Source: a virus. Taken from it: 53,430 nucleotides of DNA. Below, piece after piece: positions 7,940-15,132 of this stretch. Position 1 is the first letter of the stretch. Every line of letters begins with the position of its first letter. Location of the stretch: the IMG/VR virus record IMGVR_UViG_3300044632_002284, positions 1 through 53,430 of that record; one strand, 5' to 3'. Under the pieces are notes generated by a model that saw nothing but the letters and a program-made list of their open reading frames with translations, did not search any database and was not told the DNA's origin. The translations under genes and the position numbers were made by a program.

Positions 7940-8326
7940 ATGAAGTATATTATCTCAGAATCACAATATAAAAGATTCAATGAAAATATTGATATTGAAT
8001 CTAATATTATTGGCCAGCCAACAGAGGAAGTTTTAACCGTTGCCGATTTTCTGAATCGTTACGATATTGTTGAGCCAGGAAGAATGTTAATTGAAGACCA
8101 AGCAATTCAAGTCTTTGGATTTGAAGGAAAAGATTTCAAATTCTTTGATGATGAATTCTTAATCTTTATTGTCTACCCAAGTAAAGGTGACATTTGGATT
8201 AACGTTGAATGGGTTGAAGATGATACCATTAATCCCGAACAATTAAGTGAAGTCATTGATTATGTGAAACAACTCGCAGGTAATTATTCCATGTTTTATT
8301 GGGCAATTGAAGGGGAACCCATCTAA
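7940..8326 (+). CDS. Hypothetical acidic protein with capsid-targeting-like N-terminus
   Basis: 128 residues from ATG 7940; an upstream ATG at 7892 is rejected because the shared N-terminal peptide MKYIISE-SQYKRFNEN begins at 7940. I-S-E followed by S-Q is almost identical to the sigma-factor gene just downstream. The rest is acidic (WINVEWVEDDTINPEQ) and ends in IEGEPI; no family is recognised. It lies 17 bases from the sigma factor gene and is probably co-expressed with it. Confidence 0.65.
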   Translation: MKYIISESQYKRFNENIDIESNIIGQPTEEVLTVADFLNRYDIVEPGRMLIEDQAIQVFGFEGKDFKFFDDEFLIFIVYPSKGDIWINVEWVEDDTINPEQLSEVIDYVKQLAGNYSMFYWAIEGEPI

Positions 8327-8329
8327 CAG

Positions 8330-8338
8330 ATATTTATT
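8330..8338 (+). promoter_or_regulatory. Candidate late promoter ATATTTATT
   Basis: RTATTTATW element 5 nt before the ATG of the sigma-factor gene. Confidence 0.35.
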
Positions 8339-8343
8339 AGAAT

Positions 8344-8889
8344 ATGAAAATTATTATCACGGAGTCTCAACGTAAGATTTTAACCGAAGGGTTAGATTTT
8401 ACGGAAGTTTATAAAAAAAATTACAATCCAATATTTTCTCAGGTTTGTATGAAGTACGCCAAAGGTGATATTGATTTAGCCAAAGAGTTTTGTCAGATTG
8501 GATTTCTTAAAGTTCATAAAAACTTAGACAAATACTCAGGTCAAGGTAGTTTACAAGGATGGGTAAGAAGAGTTGTCACCAACGAAATTATCAATGAGTT
8601 TAGAAAAAAACAGTTGGATACCACAACTGATTTAGATATCTCAAAAATGGATGTTGGAGTAGAACCTACGGAAACCGATTTCATGGGTGGTAGAATAACC
8701 AAAGAACAGTTAAGAAAAGCGGTTGATGGTTTAGCCGAAGGTTACAAAACAATATTGATGTTATATTATTTTGGTAACCTAAAACACAATGAGATTGCGG
8801 AGGTCTTGGGTATTGACCCAGGAACCTCTCGTTCACAACTCAGTAAGGCAAAAATAAGTTTAAGAAACGTTTTAGCGAAATACCTTTAA
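8344..8889 (+). CDS. ECF-type sigma-70 family factor with capsid-targeting-like N-terminus
   Basis: 181 residues. After a 16-residue extension (MKIIITE-SQRKILTEG), region 2 runs from about residue 25 to 90: AKEFCQIGFLKVHKNLDKY is the core helix that binds RNA polymerase, and SLQGWVRRVVTNEIINEFRK is the -10 binding part. Region 4 (130-181) has the helix-turn-helix LKHNEIAEVLGIDPGTSRSQ. There is no region 1 or 3, as in ECF factors. The extension ends in I-T-E then S, like nine other proteins here. I infer that this sigma factor may be packaged in the head and delivered with the DNA. Confidence 0.9.
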   Translation: MKIIITESQRKILTEGLDFTEVYKKNYNPIFSQVCMKYAKGDIDLAKEFCQIGFLKVHKNLDKYSGQGSLQGWVRRVVTNEIINEFRKKQLDTTTDLDISKMDVGVEPTETDFMGGRITKEQLRKAVDGLAEGYKTILMLYYFGNLKHNEIAEVLGIDPGTSRSQLSKAKISLRNVLAKYL

Positions 8890-9140
8890 TATCTATTAAG
8901 GATTTGTAACCTAATCTTTTTTTGGTCTTCCTCAGGATTTGATTTTAATCCCCCCAAACTTATAGACTCACCATAACAATGTGGTTCAACAACATCAAAG
9001 TCATCCACATCTTTGATTACTCGGAATGAGACAAACCCAGCACTTGTTGCATCTTGCCCACCAACTATGTCAGAGTGATTTATCGCAGCACTAAAAACAA
9101 TCACACTACCATTGATAACAACATATTTTGCGACAAACAT
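8886..9140 (-). CDS. Small hypothetical protein (84 aa)
   Basis: Begins MFVAKYVVINGSVIVFSAAINH; two beta strands then an acidic stretch (VIKDVDDFDVVEPHCYGESI), ending in a charged helix. Its end overlaps that of the sigma-factor gene by 4 bases in a convergent arrangement. It resembles short phage proteins of unknown role. Co-transcribed with the gene at 9143, two bases upstream. No function can be given. Confidence 0.6.
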   Translation of the reverse strand: MFVAKYVVINGSVIVFSAAINHSDIVGGQDATSAGFVSFRVIKDVDDFDVVEPHCYGESISLGGLKSNPEEDQKKIRLQILNRY

Positions 9141-9142
9141 AA

Positions 9143-9361
9143 TTATGAATTTAATTGTTTCCCAATCATTTTACATTTGTGTCTCATATCACAAATGATT
9201 TCAAAATACAAATGTGTATCTAATTGTTTGATTTGTGGTTGTTCAGAAAAGTTATCAATCAATCGTTCGGCAGTTCTAATTTGCTCAGATGTCTGACAAC
9301 TATCAATTACTTTATGGACCCATTTAATCAGGTCTCCGTAGTGAACTTCGTTTTTACTCAT
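9143..9361 (-). CDS. Small hypothetical protein (72 aa)
   Basis: Begins MSKNEVHYGDLIKWVHKVID; mostly alpha-helical, with Cys residues at about 22, 57 and 63 that do not form a clear zinc site. A TATATTTG promoter box ends 5 nt before the start codon, so the message is probably leaderless. It heads a two-gene unit with 8886-9140. No family is recognised. Confidence 0.6.
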   Translation of the reverse strand: MSKNEVHYGDLIKWVHKVIDSCQTSEQIRTAERLIDNFSEQPQIKQLDTHLYFEIICDMRHKCKMIGKQLNS

Positions 9362-9365
9362 AGAG

Positions 9366-9373
9366 CAAATATA
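9366..9373 (-). promoter_or_regulatory. Host-type promoter -7 box TATATTTG
   Basis: A consensus Bacteroidota -7 box only 4 nt upstream of the ATG at 9361, implying transcription starts at or beside the start codon. Confidence 0.5.
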
Positions 9374-9409
9374 ATATAAAAAACTTCACTCACAAGTTAG
9401 GGTGTTAAA

Positions 9410-9637
9410 TTATTCTTCATCTTTAAATGGAAACCCACCCCAAAGGATTCTAATCAATCCCAAAGAGAGAGCATGATGTTGCCCATCATAATAAAAATGG
9501 TCGTAATGAAACCTCCACAAACCAAATTCAAATGTAAGATAATCTAATTTTGTAAATTTGGATAACCATTGTGAGTGTCCACCACTTTTTGTTGGTTTAC
9601 CATCAAATACTTTAATTTTTTTTCGGAGAACTTTCAT
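9410..9637 (-). CDS. Small aromatic-rich hypothetical protein (75 aa)
   Basis: Rich in Trp, Phe, Tyr and His (LWRFHYDHFYYDGQHHALSL). The order YDGQHH-LSLGLIRI-WGG looks like a conserved small beta-sheet domain found in phage and bacterial proteins of unknown role. The clustered His could bind a metal. It has its own short AT-rich upstream region. No function can be given. Confidence 0.6.
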   Translation of the reverse strand: MKVLRKKIKVFDGKPTKSGGHSQWLSKFTKLDYLTFEFGLWRFHYDHFYYDGQHHALSLGLIRILWGGFPFKDEE

Positions 9638-9665
9638 TTGTTATATTTTTAAAAAATATAGTAAA

Positions 9666-9926
9666 CTATTCCTCTCCGCCCAACTCTGAACTCAAAATTT
9701 CATATACTCTGTCAAGAACTTCTAAGGTAAAGTCCTCACCGTACACACCATTAATCTCTCTGAACTTAGAAATCATTCTATCTGAGATGTAATTTACTTT
9801 GTTTTGTTTGTTTGGTTTTTTGTCAATATCCATATTAAAATCAAATGATTGTGGGAGTTCAGGGTATTTTACCGCAATCTCCTTAATTAAATCAATAAGT
9901 TGTGATTCCGTTAACCGAACTTTCAT
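9666..9926 (-). CDS. Small helical protein with capsid-targeting-like N-terminus
   Basis: 86 residues. The N-terminus MKVRLTE-SQLIDLIKEIA carries L-T-E followed by S-Q, the same as the sigma factor and 7940 proteins. The remainder is helical and charged (YISDRMISKFREINGVYGEDF) and ends GGEE. It sits right after the secreted-nuclease gene, 11 bases away, with an ATATTTAA element before it. It may be a small internal head protein. Confidence 0.65.
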   Translation of the reverse strand: MKVRLTESQLIDLIKEIAVKYPELPQSFDFNMDIDKKPNKQNKVNYISDRMISKFREINGVYGEDFTLEVLDRVYEILSSELGGEE

Positions 9927-9937
9927 ACTATTAAATA

Positions 9938-10525
9938 TTAGTGATTACAAGAAATTTGATGTTCACCCCACTTTTTAGTTGGTTTTACATTTGGGAAGTA
10001 ATAACACTTCCAAACTCTTTGATTGTTAAAGTATATGTGTTTGGTAAATCCTGTTGGTACCGTGGCACCTGTTGGTAAGACATTATTTTTATTTTTGAAT
10101 TCAACACTTATCTTGATAGTTAACTTCTCAGCATCATCCCATTTTCTTTCTTGTTCTTCAAGTAATCTCCATTCCCCTCTGTTGAGGTATTGATTTTGAA
10201 GAGCTGAATTCAAATATGAGAAGGTGGTCTTTAGGTTTACCATGTTGTCAGAGAATGTTGCCGCAGGTGCCAAGTGACCCTTATCATAAATATTACTTAC
10301 ATAATCAGCACCGTCAGATGTTTTGATGCCTGGCTCAATATAAAAGTCCATAGACCCCCTGTTAACGTTTGTGGGACGATTTGAGGACTCGTAAGTTAAT
10401 TCTAATGGTTGTTCTAACTTTTGAGAATAACTAACCGTGTAGATTGTTTTATCAACTTTAACATCAGGTAAAGAGTTACTTGATGATAGAAAGAATAATG
10501 GTAATAAGATAATAAACTTTTTCAT
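9938..10525 (-). CDS. Secreted DNA/RNA non-specific endonuclease (NucA/EndoG type)
   Basis: 195 residues. Residues 1-18 form a signal peptide (MKKFIILLPLFFLSSSNS). The beta-beta-alpha-metal motif is Asp81-Lys-Gly-His84 (DRGH in the family), with His84 as general base; the metal-binding Asn is in the stretch SALQNQYLNRGEW at 107-119, followed by the usual Trp. It is the last gene of the eight-gene export operon, one base after the previous gene. An exported nuclease would cut extracellular or periplasmic DNA, for example DNA of competing phages or matrix DNA. The enzyme call is solid, the role inferred. Confidence 0.88.
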   Translation of the reverse strand: MKKFIILLPLFFLSSSNSLPDVKVDKTIYTVSYSQKLEQPLELTYESSNRPTNVNRGSMDFYIEPGIKTSDGADYVSNIYDKGHLAPAATFSDNMVNLKTTFSYLNSALQNQYLNRGEWRLLEEQERKWDDAEKLTIKISVEFKNKNNVLPTGATVPTGFTKHIYFNNQRVWKCYYFPNVKPTKKWGEHQISCNH

Positions 10526-10526
10526 T

Positions 10527-11726
10527 TTAATATGTTAATTTGTTTTTATTTGAGAAACCTGTTGTTATTAAATAGTAATTAGATGAACCATTTCTAACAG
10601 GTGAAGAAATTGTTATTGATTGGGAACCTGTAATTGTTGATTTTAAATTTGTGGTTCCCGTTTTAATGGTGTTCCATTCAGATGGAATAAAAAACCTGAC
10701 TGAAGGTAATGACCCCCAAGTTGATATTAATCCTGATTTTCTACCGTAAATAACAAATGCATCCGATACATTCACTCTACCATCATTATTCACATCCATA
10801 CGGTAATATTCTCTACTCGTTAGATTTGTTTTACCTAACACAATATCTGTTGCATGATTGGCATCAGTGTTTGATAGAGATGATTTTGTTGACGGTGTTG
10901 GTATTTTAATTTGAAACTCATAGTTGTTAATATCCAATCCTGTTGAAGTAAAATTATACTGTCCATTTGAATTGGTATAAACAGTTCTGTTAAGTGAGAA
11001 TGAAGTCTGAACAGATGAAGGTGTGAATCTATATTTGGTTCCACTTGATATTGACCATACAGTTGCGTTTTTACCACCGACAGGAACAACTTTAGTACCA
11101 TCACTGTTGGTTAAACCCATCGTAGATGCGTTGTTACTACAATTAGGTTTTGATAAGACATTTATATCTATGTTATTTGATGATTCATACAACACAATTT
11201 GAAAAGTGAAGTATGTTGTTCTACAACTATAGTGTGGTGTGTTATTGAAGTTAAAAACAAATACTCTATTTGGTGAGGTACCTGTCGTATAATAGTTCAT
11301 GTTACCCGTGTTTGGAAATAAATCTTCCCAATCCGCTAATATCGCATTTTTTGGTGCTCCACTGTTTGGTAAAAATTGTGCGGTATATCCGTTTGTTTGA
11401 TTGGCAGAGAAACCTACCCAACCGTTTGAACTGGCATAAACCTGTGTGTAGTTGTTACCAAAATAAGTGAACGTGAAACCAATATTGAAAGGTCCCTGAA
11501 CACAGTCATCACAACCTGATACAGATGTTCCCCCACCATAGTTGTAGTTACCGTATGTTGGTGTGGTTATAGTATAGTTTGAAATACTTTTTGTGTGAAG
11601 TTCTACGGGTACATTAACAACCCCAACCTCATTACCGTCATAGATATATCCCGAATACGCAAACTCTTGTCCCTTTAGATTAAGGACAGAAACAAAGAGT
11701 AAACATATTGAGAATACAAACCTCAT
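10527..11726 (-). CDS. Secreted beta-rich protein with dockerin-like module
   Basis: 399 residues with a signal peptide at 1-19. Residues 74-235 resemble the nidogen-like beta domain common in Bacteroidota exported proteins (FNIGFTFTYFGNNYTQVYAS, NAILADWEDLFP, FTFQIVLYESSNNIDI). Residues 287-352 are paralogous to 257-328 of the 15133-17028 protein and contain a dockerin-type calcium loop, DVNNDGRVNVSDAF. Unlike that protein it lacks a full T9SS C-terminal domain. It overlaps its upstream neighbour by 4 bases. Confidence 0.75.
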   Translation of the reverse strand: MRFVFSICLLFVSVLNLKGQEFAYSGYIYDGNEVGVVNVPVELHTKSISNYTITTPTYGNYNYGGGTSVSGCDDCVQGPFNIGFTFTYFGNNYTQVYASSNGWVGFSANQTNGYTAQFLPNSGAPKNAILADWEDLFPNTGNMNYYTTGTSPNRVFVFNFNNTPHYSCRTTYFTFQIVLYESSNNIDINVLSKPNCSNNASTMGLTNSDGTKVVPVGGKNATVWSISSGTKYRFTPSSVQTSFSLNRTVYTNSNGQYNFTSTGLDINNYEFQIKIPTPSTKSSLSNTDANHATDIVLGKTNLTSREYYRMDVNNDGRVNVSDAFVIYGRKSGLISTWGSLPSVRFFIPSEWNTIKTGTTNLKSTITGSQSITISSPVRNGSSNYYLITTGFSNKNKLTY

Positions 11727-12178
11727 TCTACTTTAGAAATCGCGTTCTCTAATGATTTTTTAACCGCAGATGCAAATACACTTTTTTCAAATGGTAAATT
11801 CTCATCTTTAAGTTCCGCAAATCCAGCTTTAACGGATAATTTAGCTTCACCCTCACCCTCGTAAACCACAGAATCAATAATCATCTTAGTTTTTACAATA
11901 GTTATTTTCTTTTTAATCATGAATGGTCCGATGTTAATACCAATTGAAGGAGCTTCAATAGAAACTATTTCAACAGTTATTGGTGCACCATCTTCACATA
12001 ATGAGTATTTCTGACTCGCCAATTCTTCAGTAATTTGTTTAACACCAAAGGTGAATCTTTTTGAGGATAAGTCGGGATTCTCTGTTTTATTTTCAACGGA
12101 TTTTACTGTGTAACAATCCTGAGCCTGAAGGTTTATACCTGAAAGTATAAGACCGATTATTAAAATTATTTTTCTCAT
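11723..12178 (-). CDS. Exported protein of the CsgG-like operon (151 aa)
   Basis: A signal peptide (MRKIILIIGLILSGINLQAQ) is followed by a small mixed domain. The pattern ITVEIVSIEAPSIGINIGPF, then KKITIVKTKMIIDSVVY and a C-terminal helix SVFASAVKKSLENAI, resembles lipoprotein or periplasmic assembly factors that accompany CsgG in Bacteroidota. It could be a pore accessory of the CsgE/CsgF kind, but sequence alone does not show this. It overlaps both neighbours by 4 bases, so it is translationally coupled. Confidence 0.6.
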   Translation of the reverse strand: MRKIILIIGLILSGINLQAQDCYTVKSVENKTENPDLSSKRFTFGVKQITEELASQKYSLCEDGAPITVEIVSIEAPSIGINIGPFMIKKKITIVKTKMIIDSVVYEGEGEAKLSVKAGFAELKDENLPFEKSVFASAVKKSLENAISKVE

Positions 12179-13686
12179 AATAAAATTTTTGCACCTGTTA
12201 ATATTTGATAGTTTAACACACTACCTTTTATTTGGTAAGTACTAGATATACTCACGTTATACTTGAATGATTTTGATATAGTGTAATCCCAAGAACTGAA
12301 CGGTACTAATAAGATTCCTGAATCCCACCACTTACCATCATAGAACTTTGTAAAGGGTGAATAAACCCCCAACATTAGTATATTCCCTGAAAGTTTTTTA
12401 GATGCTTTAAATGGCATAAACCCACCACCAATTGCCGACAAGTTTGAAAACCCTTCACCCGCTAAAACACCAACAGTCATGTTTAAACCACCCATCATAG
12501 TTAATTTACCAAATCTCTTTGAATTCATCGCTGTTGATGTGTTGAATAAGTTTCTTTCAAAATCAATCATAGATGAGTTTGCAACAATCAAAGTGTTTGT
12601 TTTTTTCTTATTAGAAAACGCACCGTAGAATGTAAGGTTTGTATTATTAATTGTTGTTGTGAAGTTTAAAAGAAATCCTTTCGCCTTTGTATTGTTTGTA
12701 TTTGACTTAGTAACTGACATGGTTCCCTTAAATTGATTAGAACCGTCTTCATTACTTCTTAACGCAACGATGTCACCCGTACCAATTATTGAACCAACTC
12801 TAACTTTGGAACCACCACCATTACCTGATGACGATGCTTCTGCAGCATTTGCAACTGAGTTTGTTATCCCACCATTACCACCGCCTGATTCGGTTTGTTT
12901 ATTATTCTCAGGAACATTTTGTCCTTGAGGGGTATTTGTACCCGATTGGGTATTACCACCACCACCTTGACCCGTATTCGTACCCGATTGGGTATTACCT
13001 TGACTTGAATTATTATTTGAAGGATTGTTTACAGATGGCTGAGTCTGTCCACTTCCACCTTGAGTTGAGTTACCTGAACTTGATGTGTTTCCTCCATTTT
13101 GGTTAGTTGTTTCTCCTTGTTGTGAATTTCCACCACCATTAGTTGAACCACCTCCTGAGTTTCCTGTTGTGTTAGGTGTTCCGTTTTGAGTTGTAGAACC
13201 ATTCGATACAGTTCCTGAAGATGTGTTATTTGATTGATTTGTTCCATTGTTTTGTCTGTTTGAAGAACCTTTCCTTGAGGACGGAGAGTTATTTGACGAG
13301 GCATTATCTACACTATTACTAATTGAGTTACCAACTGATGATACACTCATAGTAGAAGCCGCAGTAATAGAAGTCAATGTTGATATTATGTTTTGTGTAA
13401 TAATCATATTTTGAGTTGTCTGAGTTTGTGTCATCATCTCATCACATGGTTGATTCGCACCTTGAACTTGAATGTTAGTCATCCAATTATCAAAAGTACC
13501 ATTTGCAAAATCTGTTTGGCTGAAACTACCGATAAAACCGAGGTAGTTCACGGTAACATTTTGGTTACCTGTAATATTAATTACTTTTTGTTTTTTGGAA
13601 CAAGGGTCCACATACGAATACGTGAACCCCTGCCCAAATAAATTAGAAGAAAATAATAGTGATAATATGATTAATATTTTTTTCAT
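12175..13686 (-). CDS. Exported low-complexity protein with C-terminal beta-barrel-like domain
   Basis: 503 residues with a signal peptide at 1-18. Residues about 120-275 are almost only Asn, Ser, Gly, Gln and Thr, with repeats such as NTQSGTNT. Such stretches are seen in curli-like subunits and in linkers of surface proteins. From about 290 to the end, alternating hydrophobic strands (GNILMLGVYSPFTKF, YQIKGSVLNYQILTGAKILL) suggest an outer-membrane barrel or barrel-like end. It starts on the last base of the upstream stop codon. It may be the main surface product of this operon. Confidence 0.6.
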   Translation of the reverse strand: MKKILIILSLLFSSNLFGQGFTYSYVDPCSKKQKVINITGNQNVTVNYLGFIGSFSQTDFANGTFDNWMTNIQVQGANQPCDEMMTQTQTTQNMIITQNIISTLTSITAASTMSVSSVGNSISNSVDNASSNNSPSSRKGSSNRQNNGTNQSNNTSSGTVSNGSTTQNGTPNTTGNSGGGSTNGGGNSQQGETTNQNGGNTSSSGNSTQGGSGQTQPSVNNPSNNNSSQGNTQSGTNTGQGGGGNTQSGTNTPQGQNVPENNKQTESGGGNGGITNSVANAAEASSSGNGGGSKVRVGSIIGTGDIVALRSNEDGSNQFKGTMSVTKSNTNNTKAKGFLLNFTTTINNTNLTFYGAFSNKKKTNTLIVANSSMIDFERNLFNTSTAMNSKRFGKLTMMGGLNMTVGVLAGEGFSNLSAIGGGFMPFKASKKLSGNILMLGVYSPFTKFYDGKWWDSGILLVPFSSWDYTISKSFKYNVSISSTYQIKGSVLNYQILTGAKILL

Positions 13687-14027
13687 TAATCACCATTCGT
13701 CACATCCGATAATACTTGACCATCTTCCTCATCTACTTTCTGAATTAACATCTTATCTCTATCTTCAGAGTTGAACCAATAGTCAACAACCTTATTTAGA
13801 TTACCAACGAAAGCACCCAATAAGATTAATAACATTTCCTTCCAACTCTCTTGAATTGGGATACCAACAAATGTTGCAACGTTGATACCTAAAATAATAA
13901 AGAAAAACAAAAACAACACAACGATAGTAATTCTCCATCTATTTGATTGCATTTGTTGTAACATGTAATAGAATCTGTTTTTATCATCTACCTTAACGTA
14001 ATCACTTGTACTAAATAATTTTTTCAT
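13686..14027 (-). CDS. Two-helix membrane protein
   Basis: 113 residues. Hydrophobic helices lie at about 35-55 (ITIVVLFLFFFIILGINVA) and 64-77 (EMLLILLGAFVGN), with a charged N-terminus and an acidic C-terminal tail (KVDEEDGQVLSD). It sits between the CsgG-like lipoprotein and the low-complexity protein, one base from each. It could anchor the export complex to the inner membrane or act as a holin-like protein; two short helices and a charged tail would fit both. The operon favours the former. Confidence 0.6.
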   Translation of the reverse strand: MKKLFSTSDYVKVDDKNRFYYMLQQMQSNRWRITIVVLFLFFFIILGINVATFVGIPIQESWKEMLLILLGAFVGNLNKVVDYWFNSEDRDKMLIQKVDEEDGQVLSDVTNGD

Positions 14028-14028
14028 T

Positions 14029-14757
14029 TTAACTTTTTAACATTCCTTTTTTAATGAGTTTTTCAACTACTCTTACAGTTGAAGTCTCGAGAGCCTTTTT
14101 TGTAGATACACCCACAGTTGATTTGTTAAATGTTGGTCCTTCAATATCACCTAAAGTCGTTGAAGTCTTGGTTGTGATTGCTCTACCTTGACCTGACCCT
14201 GTAATAATTTCTCCTGTTTCAGCATCCACAAATCTAACCTGTAATCCTAACTGAGTTACTTGTTTTATTGTAACGCCACTTGTTTCAACAACTTCATCTT
14301 CACCGACAGAAAAATCATAGACTTCAATGTAAACAAAGTATTTTGCTAATTTGATTTTACCTTTCCCATCAATTTTGTTTTCGGTAAAACCTTTATTGGA
14401 CGCTTTGAATTGTTGAACCATTCTTTCTTTGATTTCCAATTTGTCTTCTGTGAATACAAATCTTCCTGTTTCCTCCAAGTATTCCAATACAATGTTTGTA
14501 ACACCCATTCCAACACGAGCATCTTTCAACTCAGGATACATTTCATAAACTTCATCGTTGATACCAATTTTTAGGATTTGAATAGGGATTTGGATTGTAT
14601 CGGTGTAAGGTGGAAGTGATTCCAAAGACTTCTTTTTTTCAAAGTTGGCGGTATACTCCTCAGTTTTAATAGAACCGATTGGTTGACCATGACACTCTTT
14701 TGGAGTACCACACCCAACCAACACTAATCCCAAAACAATTAGTTTACCAAGGTGCAT
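14029..14757 (-). CDS. CsgG-like outer-membrane secretion lipoprotein
   Basis: 242 residues from ATG 14757; the longer frame from 14877 is rejected because the lipoprotein signal MHLGKLIVLGLVLVGC starts here, with the lipidated Cys at 16. The body follows the CsgG family layout: GVTNIVLEYLEETGRFVF, a conserved GKGKIKLAKYFVYIEVYDF strand, LGLQVRFVDAETGEIITGSG before the barrel part, and a C-terminal helix with a repeated Val/Lys pattern. CsgG forms the nine-subunit curli export pore. Finding it in a phage operon of exported proteins suggests dedicated secretion of the products. It overlaps the upstream gene by 14 bases. Confidence 0.8.
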   Translation of the reverse strand: MHLGKLIVLGLVLVGCGTPKECHGQPIGSIKTEEYTANFEKKKSLESLPPYTDTIQIPIQILKIGINDEVYEMYPELKDARVGMGVTNIVLEYLEETGRFVFTEDKLEIKERMVQQFKASNKGFTENKIDGKGKIKLAKYFVYIEVYDFSVGEDEVVETSGVTIKQVTQLGLQVRFVDAETGEIITGSGQGRAITTKTSTTLGDIEGPTFNKSTVGVSTKKALETSTVRVVEKLIKKGMLKS

Positions 14758-15058
14758 CTTCAGATTCACTTTTCTCTTGTTTAGGAGCAGGTGCTGCAGG
14801 TTTTTCAACTGTCTTTTCTTTGATAACTGTTGTCGTTCCACCGCCAGAATTTGTGTTCTTAGATGAATTGTCAACATTCAAATTAATTACAGGTGCCGCA
14901 GGTGCAACTTGCTCTGTTTTTGGTGACTCTTCTTCATCACCACCAAAAAGTGTTGTGGTGAAATAAGCTCCACCAGCTGTGACTGCTGTTGCAATCGCCC
15001 CGATAATAGTCTTCTTAAGACCACTCCAGGTTCCGTCATTTTCTTGTTCTTCTGACAT
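14744..15058 (-). CDS. Small single-helix membrane protein with coiled charged tail
   Basis: 104 residues from ATG 15058; a longer frame from 15115 would run through the inverted repeat and is rejected. A glycine/alanine-rich membrane helix (TIIGAIATAVTAGGAYFTTTLF) is followed by Ala/Pro-rich and Asn/Ser/Gly-rich segments and an acidic end (SESEDAPW). This layout (short helix, long flexible acidic tail) is typical of inner-membrane anchors. It overlaps the CsgG-like gene by 14 bases. Confidence 0.65.
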   Translation of the reverse strand: MSEEQENDGTWSGLKKTIIGAIATAVTAGGAYFTTTLFGGDEEESPKTEQVAPAAPVINLNVDNSSKNTNSGGGTTTVIKEKTVEKPAAPAPKQEKSESEDAPW

Positions 15059-15102
15059 TTTATTTGAATTTAATTTAGGGTTTATTGTTTTTATTGGGCT
15101 AA

Positions 15103-15129
15103 CTTGAGGTCTCAATTTGAGACCTCAAG
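15103..15129. repeat. Perfect 12-bp inverted repeat between operon genes
   Basis: CTTGAGGTCTCA (15103-15114) and its perfect complement (15118-15129) enclose a 3-base loop. No T run follows in either direction, so it is not a simple terminator. It may be an RNA processing or stability hairpin that sets the ratio of the big T9SS protein to the following genes, or an operator. Confidence 0.7.
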
Positions 15130-15132
15130 ATT

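Noticed and set aside
14758-14877. Longer N-terminus of the CsgG-like gene
   Set aside because: It would put 40 charged residues before a clear lipoprotein signal peptide and overlap the upstream gene deeply.
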